From contig FN649738.1 in NCBI GenBank assembly GCA_000310025.1, positions 2,605,727 to 2,625,671 on the forward strand: a DNA stretch of 19,945 nt, in the 5' to 3' direction. Source of the DNA: Ectocarpus siliculosus. Its lineage: Eukaryota > Sar > Phaeophyceae > Ectocarpales > Ectocarpaceae. The notes under the pieces were generated by a model. The model was given only the letters and a program-made list of their open reading frames with translations, was not told the origin of the DNA and ran no database searches. Below are positions 17,049 through 19,893 of this stretch, piece after piece (positions within the stretch are counted from its first letter, which is position 1; the number at the start of each line of letters is the position of its first letter). A program made the position numbers and the translations under genes.

Positions 17049-19720
17049 GGAAACATTAAGTCCAAGCACCCAACTGCTACTGCCGGACCAAGCGCACCAG
17101 CAACCACAGGCGCAGCAGCAGCAGCAACAACAACAACAAACAACAATAAAAACAAAAACAACAAGACATTAGAGAAAACCTACCTGCGTCATGTTACCCA
17201 TCGCCGAGAATATTTGGTAGACCGCGATGAAGAAGAGCACCGTGGTCTCCAGTTGGTGGAGCAGGTACAGCCCGTTCTTGCGGTACCTAAGGTTAACATC
17301 AAATCATTTCAAATCATTTCGGGGAACACGCATTAAGCAAAAATACAGCATGAACAACACACATCCAGAGCTCTCACGGTGAGCTGGTGGCACATGTTTT
17401 ATCCATACTACGTAGTTTACGGGTGTACATACTTCCACGAAACACATGGCACTCTTGTCTGGCGGAGCAGTACATACCACCGGTAGCAATAGCTGAGCGT
17501 ACAGGCCGCTTTTACGGTGGTGGCGCCCAAGCGTTACGACACAGCAGCATGACGAGACGGCGCGGTATGCAGCCTGTCCTTCCAGCTTAAAGCCACCGTG
17601 CGCCAGTGGGACCCAAGCTAACCCGCGCACATGTACAGGTGGGTCAACTGCCCGGTCTCTTCACACCCCCCGATATCTTACCCCATCCTGCAAACTTTTA
17701 TCGCCAGAGGATGTTGAGCCTGGTGTGTTTGTTCTCTACACACCACGCACCGCACGTTACGACCTCGAGCCCCAGCGCGAACGCGTGGCCAAAACGGCCA
17801 CCACATGTGCCGGGGACAAGTGCTCCCAAAAGACACGAAAAGACTGTACACAGATTTTGTAAACTTCTCTCTTTTGAGGTTCGCTGGGCTGTTCGAGTAA
17901 AAAAACACGCCTAGCGACAATAAAATTGGAGCTAAAGCACGGAGGCAATCGCGCAGCTTAGCCCATCTAGAACAACAGCAGTAACAGTAACCGTCCACTC
18001 TGCATGCCTGCATGAAAACATGGTACCTCATGGCGTGGTACAGCAGTCGGAAGTGCCCAAAGAAGAACCACCAGAACCCGATGAACGCCAGCAGGAACGC
18101 GAAGAACACCTGCACGGGCGATCGCGCATCAACGCCAAGGAAGTCGCATAGAAGACATGGCATAATCTCTTACGGCCATCGCGACAAGCTCATATCAAAG
18201 AGATACATAACGGTGCAGCCGTAGTCTGCAGTTACGCTGGTCCCAACCATCATGCATGGTGCTCCAAAAAGCGAAGCCATTAGGCGCCACAAAAACAAAA
18301 CCTTAACTTTATCAGACACCCCTCTTCACGCGCACTATGATGTTTTTTTTTTTTTACTGTGATGTATACAACCTCTAAAGCGGGGCGCACATCTCACCCA
18401 CATCAGACACGAACAACCTCATCCACAGAGGGAAGACTGCGGGGGTTGAAATCGCTACTGATAGACAAGACTGCTGTGAAGGTGTACCGTGCAGCAGTAG
18501 TCTACGCAGCAAACTTTGACTAAGCAAACATATGGGATAAAGTATTGAATCCGTGCTTTGGGGTTAGGGCTAGGGTTAGGGATACGGTCTGCGTGCCCCC
18601 TCCCAATTCTTTTTCTAGATTATCTTAGAATCCCAGTCGTGGCTGTAATATAGAGGATGGTGTGACGAAGGCCCTCGACCCTCACATATCGGAGCCCCCT
18701 CTGACACCGGAATAAGAGAGGACCCAACTATACTACAGGGGGTCGCGTCCGTCACAACTCCTTTCGACTCTCTTTAATCGGAGCCACCTCGAACAAGTAC
18801 CCTCTCTTATATATCGGAGACAAGGCTGCTGTAGCAGCACGTCCGATTGGGACTCCTAAGGAGAGTTCATTTGGGTTGTTCAAGGCTCTCGATATCGTTG
18901 CCGCGTTCGAGTGTACTGCTGTGAAATCGATTCAAAAAAAAAAAAACGTGAAAAAAAAAAAAACTTGCCTGGTCCTCCTTCGGGGAGGGCGAGATGAGAG
19001 ACGTCACCACCGCCGCGCACATGTTGAACAGCAGCGTCCACACCAAGAAGTGCCAGAAGTTGTACGCAAGCCAGATGAACTTCCGCTTGTCCTGCAACGA
19101 GAGGGGGAGGGATAGAAGGAAGAGAGAGAGAGGACAAAACAAAAAAACACATGATGTGCGAGCTGAGCGCACTTGTTACACATATCAGGGTCTTGCGAGG
19201 GGATTCCGCAGGGTGCAAACACGCGGTCGTTGGGGTGATACGATCTTGGTTGGTTACGCTTAACCCAGATGGCCACCTCCTCCAAGCAAAAACACCAACA
19301 GCAAAAACACCATGCACGCGCATGAACGTTGATGGCCATCTCCTCCAAGCAGCAACACAACACCAAGTGCGCCACCAAACCTTCCGATGACCATCTCCTC
19401 CCAGCAGCAAGACCAACACCATGCACCCAATCAAAACCTCGACGGCCATCTTCCCCAAGCAGCAACAGCAACACCGTGCATACTGCGTCTCCAAAACTGA
19501 AACAAACAAAAAAACACATACAGAGCATCATCGCCAGGACAAACCTTGATTGCCATCTCCTCGAACTTCATGTGCAGGAACGGGCACGACTTGGGCCAGT
19601 TCTTTCTGTCGTCGGCCGTCTCCGAGATCGGGGGGAACTGCATGGGTATGTCGCCGTCCTCGTCAGAGGCCGCGTCCTGGTAGTCCTCCACATCGAAAGG
19701 CTGGTAGCTCACATGAGCCC
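1..19720 (-). CDS. Multi-exon gene: multi-pass membrane protein with PH-like, cNB, GRAM and second cNB-like domains (partial at both ends)
   Basis: Span of 22 exons listed separately; only about 2.7 kb of it is coding. All exons join in one open frame of about 901 codons with AG acceptors and GT or GC donors. Model residues: 1-58 acidic soluble part; four hydrophobic segments at about 64-90, 100-122, 134-155 and 165-188; 247-337 PH/GRAM-like; 399-645 cNB fold with an acidic insert at about 450-555; 640-680 charged coiled coil; 700-790 GRAM; from 870 a second cNB start. I do not recognise a named gene. Known: GRAM domains bind membranes or lipids, and cNB-GRAM-cNB occurs in Dictyostelium GbpC. 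Inferred: a membrane-anchored signalling or scaffold protein. The start codon, any upstream exon and the C-terminus lie outside the window. It could be two genes only if a terminator and promoter hide in the 4.6-kb intron, for which I see no sign. Confidence 0.75.
375..476. repeat. CACTATACCGGGC-type repeat cluster A
   Basis: GCACTATAGCGGGCAACCGG and CCACTATACCGGGCGACCGG, each followed by CATTAT, about 75 bp apart in the intron between exons 21 and 22. Shared with 7795-7940. Confidence 0.7.
845..1025. repeat. Three tandem copies of CATTGGTCAACCGGTTA-type repeat
   Basis: TTTTCATGGACCAGCCCGGT, TTTTCATTGGTCAACAGGTT and TTTTCATTGGCCAGCCGATT begin three ~75-80-bp units, each with a (G/A)CG-CGGTCGATG core and ACACACAC. 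A fourth copy is at 14985. They lie close to the exon-21 donor. Confidence 0.75.
1048..1206 (-). CDS. Exon 21: helical linker between GRAM and second cNB
   Basis: 53 codons, phase 0; acceptor AAAACAG|GGG, donor CAG|GTGTGT. The peptide GRKMLEAKTEAERDNLYAQC continues with many Lys, Arg and Glu to REMRKVLRRKMTRLSLDHLN. Predominantly helical. It shares KMLEAK with exon 18, encoded by the same 19 bases. Confidence 0.85.
1207..1769 (-). other. Intron between exons 20 and 21
   Basis: 563 bp with a G-run at 1351-1366. I see no gene or repeat family in it. Confidence 0.5.
1770..1958 (-). CDS. Exon 20: core of GRAM domain
   Basis: 63 codons, phase 0; acceptor ATATAG|GAG, donor CAG|GTATGT. The peptide EVRIQGTFYITDHYFAFVGK carries the GRAM hallmark G-x-x-Y/F-I-T-x-x-x-x-F, followed by VDLSHLEINR (the 'I/L-xx-I' helix turn) and the last strands TIKRHTKSTKALVFTDIGQ. 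GRAM domains are PH-superfamily folds found in membrane-associated proteins. This is the most confident domain call of the gene. Confidence 0.9.
1977..2038. repeat. G-rich tract (C-rich polypyrimidine on gene strand)
   Basis: GGGGGGGTGGTGGGGGGGGG then GGTGGGGGGG, with quadruplex potential on the plus strand. On the gene strand it is an oligo-C tract shortly upstream of the exon-20 acceptor. Similar tracts precede exons 8, 17 and 1. Confidence 0.8.
2281..2856. repeat. Four degraded copies of the exon-19 3' end and donor
   Basis: The exon end reads (plus strand) CTTCTTTTCCTCCTGGTCGA at 2857. Related stretches occur at 2287 (TTATTTTCCTCCTGG), 2367 (TTTATTTTCCTCGTGG), 2693 (TTCTTTTCCTCCTGGATT) and 2780 (TTCGTTTCCTGCTGGTCC). 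Copies are separated by AACCCCACGG- and GGTGCAC-type spacers. Minus-strand translation of the 2780 copy gives YFLDQQETK, against YTYFDQEEKK in the exon. Confidence 0.8.
2392..2608. mobile_element. 217-bp foldback MITE with TA target duplication
   Basis: Terminal inverted repeats of about 52 bp with one mismatch, starting CCGTATATGACACAAGATAA, flanked by TA on both sides. Inserted in the second exon-19-derived tandem copy: the neighbouring copies show the uninterrupted CACCTACTT-type site. TA duplication and long TIRs point to the Tc1/mariner-pogo group (inference). Confidence 0.85.
2857..2952 (-). CDS. Exon 19: first part of GRAM domain
   Basis: 32 codons, phase 0; acceptor CTCGCAG|GCT, donor AAG|GTAAGT (best donor in the window). 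The peptide NMFSFSASETILGEFAKTRY then TYFDQEEKK fits the GRAM start: hydrophobic F-x-F, E-x-I-L, then the first beta strand. Four decayed copies of its 3' end lie in the next intron. Confidence 0.85.
2989..3063. repeat. (GA)n microsatellite
   Basis: About 37 GA units, immediately upstream of the exon-19 acceptor on the minus strand, where it is a long CT tract. Confidence 0.95.
3169..3205 (+). repeat. Telomere-like module, copy A
   Basis: GGGGTACGCAGACCGTATCC then CTAACCCTGCCC. Matches the complement of 18561-18600. A short inverted pair GATGAAATCA / TGATTTCATC follows at 3212-3264. Confidence 0.75.
3706..3759. repeat. (TGC)n microsatellite
   Basis: About 17 uninterrupted TGC units. Located in the 4.6-kb intron. 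Confidence 0.95.
3890..4172. repeat. Direct repeat pair ~218 bp apart
   Basis: CTACTGCTGT ... CACATA ... GGGGGGGATTGGGCCATGGC followed by GGG occurs at 3891-3945 and 4111-4160. The ATG within it opens spurious frames. Confidence 0.8.
4266..4309. repeat. Imperfect GC-rich hairpin
   Basis: GGAGCAGGGGGCAGGGA pairs with TCCCTGGCCCCCGCTCC around a short loop, with two single-base bulges. Confidence 0.6.
4891..4917. repeat. Perfect 12-bp inverted repeat with 3-base loop
   Basis: CATTAAATGAAC, TTG, GTTCATTTAATG. It lies in the 4.6-kb intron. Function unknown; could form a small hairpin. Confidence 0.9.
5208..5215. repeat. Left 8-bp target-site duplication of the hAT element
   Basis: GAGGGTTT, identical to 6634-6641 on the far side of the element. 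Confidence 0.9.
5216..6633. mobile_element. Non-autonomous hAT-type DNA transposon (1418 bp)
   Basis: Left end CAAGGGTGTGTTTAGTAG and right-end complement CAAGGGTGTGTTTAGTAG are identical over 18 bp. The flanks are a perfect 8-bp duplication GAGGGTTT (5208-5215 and 6634-6641). An 8-bp duplication and a YARNG-type terminus are established hAT hallmarks. No transposase frame is present. Both arms carry arrays of CTCGATACTCTACTCGAGG-type units (5240-5540, 6215-6615) and an AAACCCAAGAGCAGGTTTAG segment, in the same orientation; the middle contains no gene. Confidence 0.9.
6634..6641. repeat. Right 8-bp target-site duplication of the hAT element
   Basis: GAGGGTTT, identical to 5208-5215. Confidence 0.9.
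6767..7190. repeat. Degenerate tandem repeat of ~172 bp
   Basis: Starts GCCAAGATTGACACGC (6782), GACAAGGATTGAAGCG (6957) and GACCAAGATTGACGCG (7127) are each preceded by a C-rich run and spaced about 172 bp. The third is followed by TTTCCACTTGGAGGGCCCCT, present inverted at 6736. The GC-rich remainder to 7440 shows no support for an exon. Confidence 0.7.
7555..7701 (-). CDS. Exon 18: charged coiled-coil linker
   Basis: 49 codons, phase 0; acceptor ACCACAG|GTT, donor CAG|GTGTGT. The peptide VHEKRLEAAREEEKMLEAKR then QFEEEQ is a highly charged heptad-like helix, followed by GPGADKAQIKSTKAAIGATA. It connects the cNB fold to the GRAM domain and precedes the 4.6-kb intron. Confidence 0.8.
7795..7940. 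repeat. CACTATACCGGGC-type repeat cluster B
   Basis: GGCCACTATTCAGGGCAGTG, GCCACTATTCGATAC and TTGCCACTATACCGGGCCAC occur within 140 bp. The same motif occurs twice at 375-476. They lie in the intron between exons 17 and 18. Confidence 0.65.
8280..8400. repeat. Compound CAA/CCA microsatellite
   Basis: CAACAACAA and CCACCACCA units near the donor of exon 17. Translated frames here are low complexity only. Confidence 0.9.
8457..8567 (-). CDS. Exon 17: cNB C-terminal helices
   Basis: 37 codons, phase 0. Donor AAG|GTGCGC. The acceptor is GCGTAAAG|ACG, preceded by a C-run then mixed sequence; chosen because it is the AG that keeps phase 0 before the conserved part. The peptide TDILKPKKDITAAFHKYLAV then ILGERTEAAEDAMFTRK fits the B and C helices that close a cNB fold. 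Confidence 0.65.
9030..9200. repeat. Compound CAG/CAA microsatellite
   Basis: Long CAG, CAA and ACAACA mixture in the intron between exons 16 and 17. It opens spurious poly-Gln, poly-Asn or poly-Cys frames on both strands that are not genes. Confidence 0.9.
9278..9403 (-). CDS. Exon 16: cNB phosphate-cassette region, non-canonical
   Basis: 42 codons, phase 0; acceptor CGAAATCAG|GAC, donor AAG|GTGTGC. The peptide DDIFGVVPFLLAKDGEAPKS then GLTFTAKDPITVVFSIDTAV matches cNB strands 6-8. At the phosphate-binding cassette the usual FGE...PR-A pattern is changed: Val replaces Glu after FG and no Arg is present in the loop. Canonical cAMP or cGMP binding is therefore doubtful. Confidence 0.8.
9415..9570. 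repeat. Minisatellite of ~58 bp, 3 copies
   Basis: AGAGAAAAAAGAGAAGGAGA ... AAAAAGTTAATTTCGT occurs three times with small differences, just upstream of exon 16 on the minus strand, where it gives a long pyrimidine tract before the acceptor. Confidence 0.85.
9885..10060. repeat. Minisatellite of ~55 bp, about 3-4 copies
   Basis: Repeated CCTTTCCTCAAG followed by TTTATCTTGAATT and a variable part. On the minus strand this makes a purine-rich intron near the exon-15 donor. Confidence 0.8.
10101..10235 (-). CDS. Exon 15: Ser/Asp-rich insert and return to the cNB fold
   Basis: 45 codons, phase 0; acceptor CGTCGCAG|GAG, donor AAG|GTGACG. The first part, EEESDDDKSSAESSDSGNSD, is rich in acidic residues and serines in a pattern typical of casein-kinase-2-type sites (inference). 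The end, ETGPEMVVLGTLRK, reads as cNB strand 6 leading to the next exon's GD-IFG-like turn. Confidence 0.75.
10405..10550. repeat. Degenerate repeats with TCTCTTAAA cores
   Basis: GTCGTCACAAGCCAGTATTT and GTCGTGACAAGCCAGTTTGA begin two copies about 80 bp apart; TCTCTTAAA occurs four times (about 10423, 10441, 10502, 10532). Function unknown. Confidence 0.65.
10901..10945 (+). repeat. SINE-like tail, first copy
   Basis: AAGTGCTGTCAGCGCTGATT then TGAAGTGAAGAT and an A-run of 11. Similar to 13632-13674 and to the complement of 14111-14161. It lies in the intron between exons 14 and 15, together with (CCAAA)n at 11115-11139. Confidence 0.65.
11205..11297 (-). CDS. Exon 14: acidic low-complexity insert
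   Basis: 31 codons, phase 0; acceptor CCCGCAG|AAG, donor GAG|GTACGC. The peptide KLDSEPLEYEDPNEGVAMTA continues MGQEDDSGSSE, acidic and probably disordered. Together with exons 12, 13 and 15 it forms an insert of about 100 residues within the cNB fold. Confidence 0.7.
11298..11841 (-). other. Intron between exons 13 and 14
   Basis: No coding signal. Contains a TG run at 11608-11620 (ACGTGTGTGTGTGTT) and CAACAACAACGACAG-type sequence near the donor. No recognisable element. Confidence 0.5.
11842..11895 (-). CDS. Exon 13: micro-exon in the cNB insert
   Basis: 18 codons, phase 0; acceptor TGTTGCAG|GCG, donor GAG|GTGAGT (both close to consensus). The peptide ALAKRKPGTGLTQADLEE is charged and probably flexible. 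Too short to be recognised without its neighbours. Confidence 0.7.
12268..12387 (-). CDS. Exon 12: end of strand 5 and Gly-rich insert
   Basis: 40 codons, phase 0. Acceptor CTAACAAG|GTG; donor CAAAG|GCAAGA, a GC donor chosen because it keeps phase 0 and precedes no other usable GT. The peptide VNEILEIAGGASFGTGSTMG resembles the strand-5/6 region with its FG, then runs into a Gly/Met-rich flexible stretch and DSREQQSYAK. Whether the FG here or the FG of exon 16 is the phosphate-cassette FG is uncertain. Confidence 0.65.
12525..12665. repeat. Two ~80-bp direct repeats
   Basis: An A-run followed by ACTCGCTGGTAAGAA at 12545 and ACTCGTTGGTAAGAA at 12627, each followed by a TCTGTCGCCTC / TTTGCCTCGCTC stretch. 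They lie in the intron between exons 11 and 12. Confidence 0.7.
12908..12994 (-). CDS. Exon 11: cNB beta strands 1-5
   Basis: 29 codons, phase 0; acceptor GGTGCCAG|ATC, donor GAG|GTGTGC. The peptide IHVLTAGQNLVDTGDDFTRI then YHVAQGKIE follows the classical cNB pattern: hydrophobic, AG, V, D/E-x-G-D/E, R-x-Y, G-x-I/V. This is the strongest evidence for a cNB fold. Confidence 0.85.
12995..13427 (-). other. Intron between exons 10 and 11
   Basis: AT-rich with an A-run at 13305-13318. I see no gene, repeat or other feature in these 433 bases. Confidence 0.5.
13428..13523 (-). CDS. Exon 10: helical lead-in to the first cNB domain
   Basis: 32 codons, phase 0; acceptor GAGAGCAG|GCG, donor AAG|GTGAGC. 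The peptide is amphipathic and helical: RRMETRERLNDHMVTYKDWQ, then RILETVK. It stands where cNB folds carry their N-terminal helix. The acceptor lacks a good pyrimidine tract; a start farther upstream cannot be excluded. Confidence 0.7.
13632..13674 (+). repeat. SINE-like tail, second copy
   Basis: TACTGCTGTATGG then TTTGAAGTGAAGACAAAA with a 14-base A-run. The TTTGAAGTGAAGA core is the same as at 10921, and the element ends in poly-A as a retroposed SINE would. Confidence 0.6.
13802..13885. repeat. CAG/CAA microsatellite
   Basis: CAGCAGCCGCAGCAGCAGTA-type tract then CAACAA units, in the intron between exons 9 and 10 near the donor of exon 9. Confidence 0.85.
13923..14057 (-). CDS. Exon 9: basic helical linker
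   Basis: 45 codons, phase 0; acceptor GCGTGCAG, donor GAG|GTGCGG. The peptide VATKLWRRVGRNSDLLTRER continues into ADKLKKMRKVGRAADIDDEN. The first residues complete the C-terminal helix of the PH-like block; the rest is a charged linker turning acidic. Confidence 0.8.
14111..14161 (-). repeat. SINE-like tail, inverted copy
   Basis: The complement reads AGAAGTGCTGTGAGCGCTGA then TTTAAAGTGACGAAC and an A-rich end. It matches the plus-strand copy at 10901-10945 with few differences. Confidence 0.65.
14478..14690. repeat. Duplicate of exon-8 3' end plus donor
   Basis: The segment from 14478 (ATAACTCATCAAAATGTC...TCCTAATCCTTGCTGCC...GTCCCTGGCTTCCT) is repeated from 14600, where the second copy includes the true donor and the exon end. 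The first copy, read on the minus strand, still encodes EEARDTLYE, compared with KEVRDKLYK in exon 8, then runs to a stop. The rest of intron 14058-14652 includes a SINE-like tail (separate entry). Confidence 0.8.
14653..14787 (-). CDS. Exon 8: PH/GRAM-like block, continued
   Basis: 45 codons, phase 0. Acceptor CTTAG preceded by a run of C; donor AAG|GTGAGG. The peptide begins DVLAIKTSGKSNITFQLVHP and ends DFSDKEVRDKLYK. Strand-turn-strand pattern followed by the start of an alpha helix, as expected for the end of a PH-like fold. Its 3' end and donor have a degenerate copy about 120 bp into the next intron. Confidence 0.75.
14981..15043. repeat. Copy of a dispersed repeat (CATTGGTCAACCGGTTA type) with CA microsatellite
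   Basis: TTTTCATTGGTCAACCGGTT followed by ATCGCGGTCGATG and (CA)n matches the three tandem copies at 845-1020. It sits in the intron between exons 7 and 8, which otherwise shows no recognisable element. Confidence 0.75.
15123..15233 (-). CDS. Exon 7: start of PH/GRAM-like beta block
   Basis: 37 codons, phase 0; acceptor TTGACAG|GGG, donor CAG|GTGCGT. The peptide GKDLWLQGMITLETLYVEYR followed by ADVHVFDHLVHERFSYQ alternates hydrophobic residues as in beta strands. With exon 8 it reads like a PH- or GRAM-type barrel (lead strand, then '...YQDVLAIKTS'). The domain call is by pattern only. Confidence 0.7.
15540..15676. repeat. Polypyrimidine (CT)-rich tract
   Basis: Nearly pure C/T with irregular CTCTCTC and CTCC units, directly adjoining the donor of exon 6 so that the minus-strand intron begins with over 100 bases of GA-rich sequence. 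May form triplex or hairpin structure. Confidence 0.85.
15677..15844 (-). CDS. Exon 6: basic juxtamembrane helical segment
   Basis: 56 codons, phase 0. Donor CAG|GTGAGA leads into a GA-rich intron. The acceptor is weak: GAAAAG after a CACGA repeat rather than a pyrimidine tract. The peptide starts VHYYKNLPLSIERDIYRKEF and includes EPKKK, then a helix with DLFREKLDKAHPP. It follows the last membrane helix, so it is likely cytosolic. No family recognised. Confidence 0.7.
15915..16115. repeat. Two direct repeats ~155 bp apart in intron between exons 5 and 6
   Basis: GTACAACAGTCACGGC and flanking GACTTGG ... TTGGTCG occur near 15930 and 16087. Each copy is about 45 bp. On the minus strand the core GTGACTGTTGTAC resembles the exon-5 donor GTGACTATAATAC, a weak similarity. 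Confidence 0.6.
16464..16550 (-). CDS. Exon 5: fourth membrane segment
   Basis: 29 codons, phase 0. Acceptor TTCGGCAG|AAC chosen because it keeps frame; the next AG upstream (GTCCGCAG) would be phase 2. Donor AAG|GTGACT. The peptide NPMAGVILLGIASGLWFVVL continues MFCFYFIRK: a small-residue-rich transmembrane helix ending in a positive stop-transfer pair. Confidence 0.75.
16996..17165. repeat. CAG/CAA microsatellites in intron between exons 4 and 5
   Basis: A pure CAG run at about 17010-17048 and a compound CAG/CAACAA tract at 17109-17165, close to the donor of exon 4. The remainder of the intron 16551-17183 shows nothing recognisable. Confidence 0.85.
17184..17286 (-). CDS. Exon 4: third membrane segment
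   Basis: One carried-over base plus 34 codons. Acceptor AACCTTAG, donor CAG|GTAGGT. The peptide begins YRKNGLYLLHQLETTVLFFI and ends AVYQIFSAMGNMTQ; the hydrophobic core flanked by basic residues suggests a membrane helix. Confidence 0.75.
17287..18026 (-). other. Intron between exons 3 and 4
   Basis: I see no coding signal or recognisable element in this 740-bp stretch beyond a short AAATCATTTC direct repeat at 17301-17320 near its acceptor. Confidence 0.5.
18027..18109 (-). CDS. Exon 3: second membrane segment
   Basis: 27 codons plus two bases; acceptor CCGTGCAG, donor GAG|GTACCA. This is the only phase-2 exon end in the model: the split codon AG+G gives Arg with the next exon. The peptide VFFAFLLAFIGFWWFFFGHF is very hydrophobic and aromatic, followed by RLLYHAM. 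It fits one transmembrane helix. Confidence 0.75.
18110..18968 (-). other. Intron between exons 2 and 3
   Basis: No coding signal. It holds an A-run pair near its 5' end (18936-18963), a T-run at 18344, a telomere-like module (separate entry), and a repeated ATCGGAGCC-C/A-CC element at about 18690 and 18779 next to AAGAGAGG / CCTCTCTT inverted pieces. Confidence 0.5.
18561..18600 (-). repeat. Telomere-like module, copy B
   Basis: Plus strand reads GGGGTTAGGGCTAGGGTTAG followed by GGATACGGTCTGCGTG. The complement matches the module at 3171-3200 (ACGCAGACCGTATCCCTAAC) in opposite orientation. Two and a half TTAGGG-like units, so not a functional telomere. Confidence 0.75.
18969..19091 (-). CDS. 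Exon 2: first membrane segment
   Basis: 41 codons, phase 0 at both ends. Acceptor CGTTGCAG after a pyrimidine tract; donor is CAG|GCAAGT, a near-consensus GC donor. The peptide starts DKRKFIWLAYNFWHFLVWTL and continues as a hydrophobic stretch ending in SLISPSPKEDQ. The basic DKRK before the helix and acidic tail after it give a clear membrane segment of about 25 residues. Confidence 0.8.
19268..19500. repeat. Four ~55-63-bp tandem units derived from the exon-1 3' end and donor
   Basis: Units start near 19268, 19331, 19386 and 19441 with GATGGCCATCTCCTCCAAGC-like sequence. The end of exon 1 at 19545-19565 reads CTTGATTGCCATCTCCTCGA, and the CAAAACCTT-type donor complement recurs before two of the units. 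The rest of this intron (19092-19267) shows purine-rich sequence and nothing else. Confidence 0.75.
19545..19720 (-). CDS. Exon 1 of the window: acidic N-terminal segment
   Basis: Acceptor ATATCAG before 19720 and donor AAG|GTTTGT at 19544. It encodes 58 codons plus two leading bases, so the intron before it is phase 1. The peptide has VSYQPFDVEDYQDAASDEDG, then KNWPKSCPFLHMKFEEMAIK at the end. It is acidic and soluble with no membrane segment, and sits before the hydrophobic exons, so it is probably the cytosolic N-terminal region. No in-frame ATG lies near its start, so translation begins in an upstream exon outside the window or unrecognised. Its first ~45 bp are duplicated upstream and its last ~20 bp are repeated in the following intron. 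Confidence 0.7.
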
Positions 19721-19893
19721 CTGATATACACGGTCGGGTTGGAAGGGGGGTCGGGGGGGGGGCGACAGATTTTCATCAGCGCTCACACACAGCGCATTCA
19801 TTTCTGCCGACATGACGTTCATTTCGGCGGTATGTAGTCCTCCACGTCGAAAGGCTGGTAGCTAACATGAGACTGCATACACGGTCGGGTTGG
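19681..19893. repeat. Tandem duplication around the exon-1 acceptor
   Basis: Bases 19681-19743 and 19835-19893 are near-identical (last intron bases, acceptor and the first ~45 bp of exon 1, plus the outer CACGGTCGGGTTGGA). The copies are about 150 bp apart, each followed by a poly-G tract on the plus strand. Confidence 0.85.
19819..19872 (-). pseudogene. Partial duplicate of exon 1 ending in a stop (dead or poison exon)
   Basis: An AG acceptor (ATGCAG) is followed by a near-identical copy of the exon-1 start: SHVSYQPFDVEDY, then IPPK and TGA at 19819-19821. The copy diverges right after the GACTAC codons. No donor follows before the stop. Read in the phase of exon 1 it meets TAG even sooner. 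It could be a decaying copy, or a regulated exon that truncates the message. Confidence 0.65.

Noticed and set aside
16532-17164. 210-codon minus-strand frame with Ala and Val runs
   Set aside because: It covers a CAG tract and intron sequence; only its last part overlaps exon 5, in a different frame from the membrane peptide.
18561-18580. True telomere or chromosome end
   Set aside because: Only two to three units, inside an intron, with coding exons on both sides.
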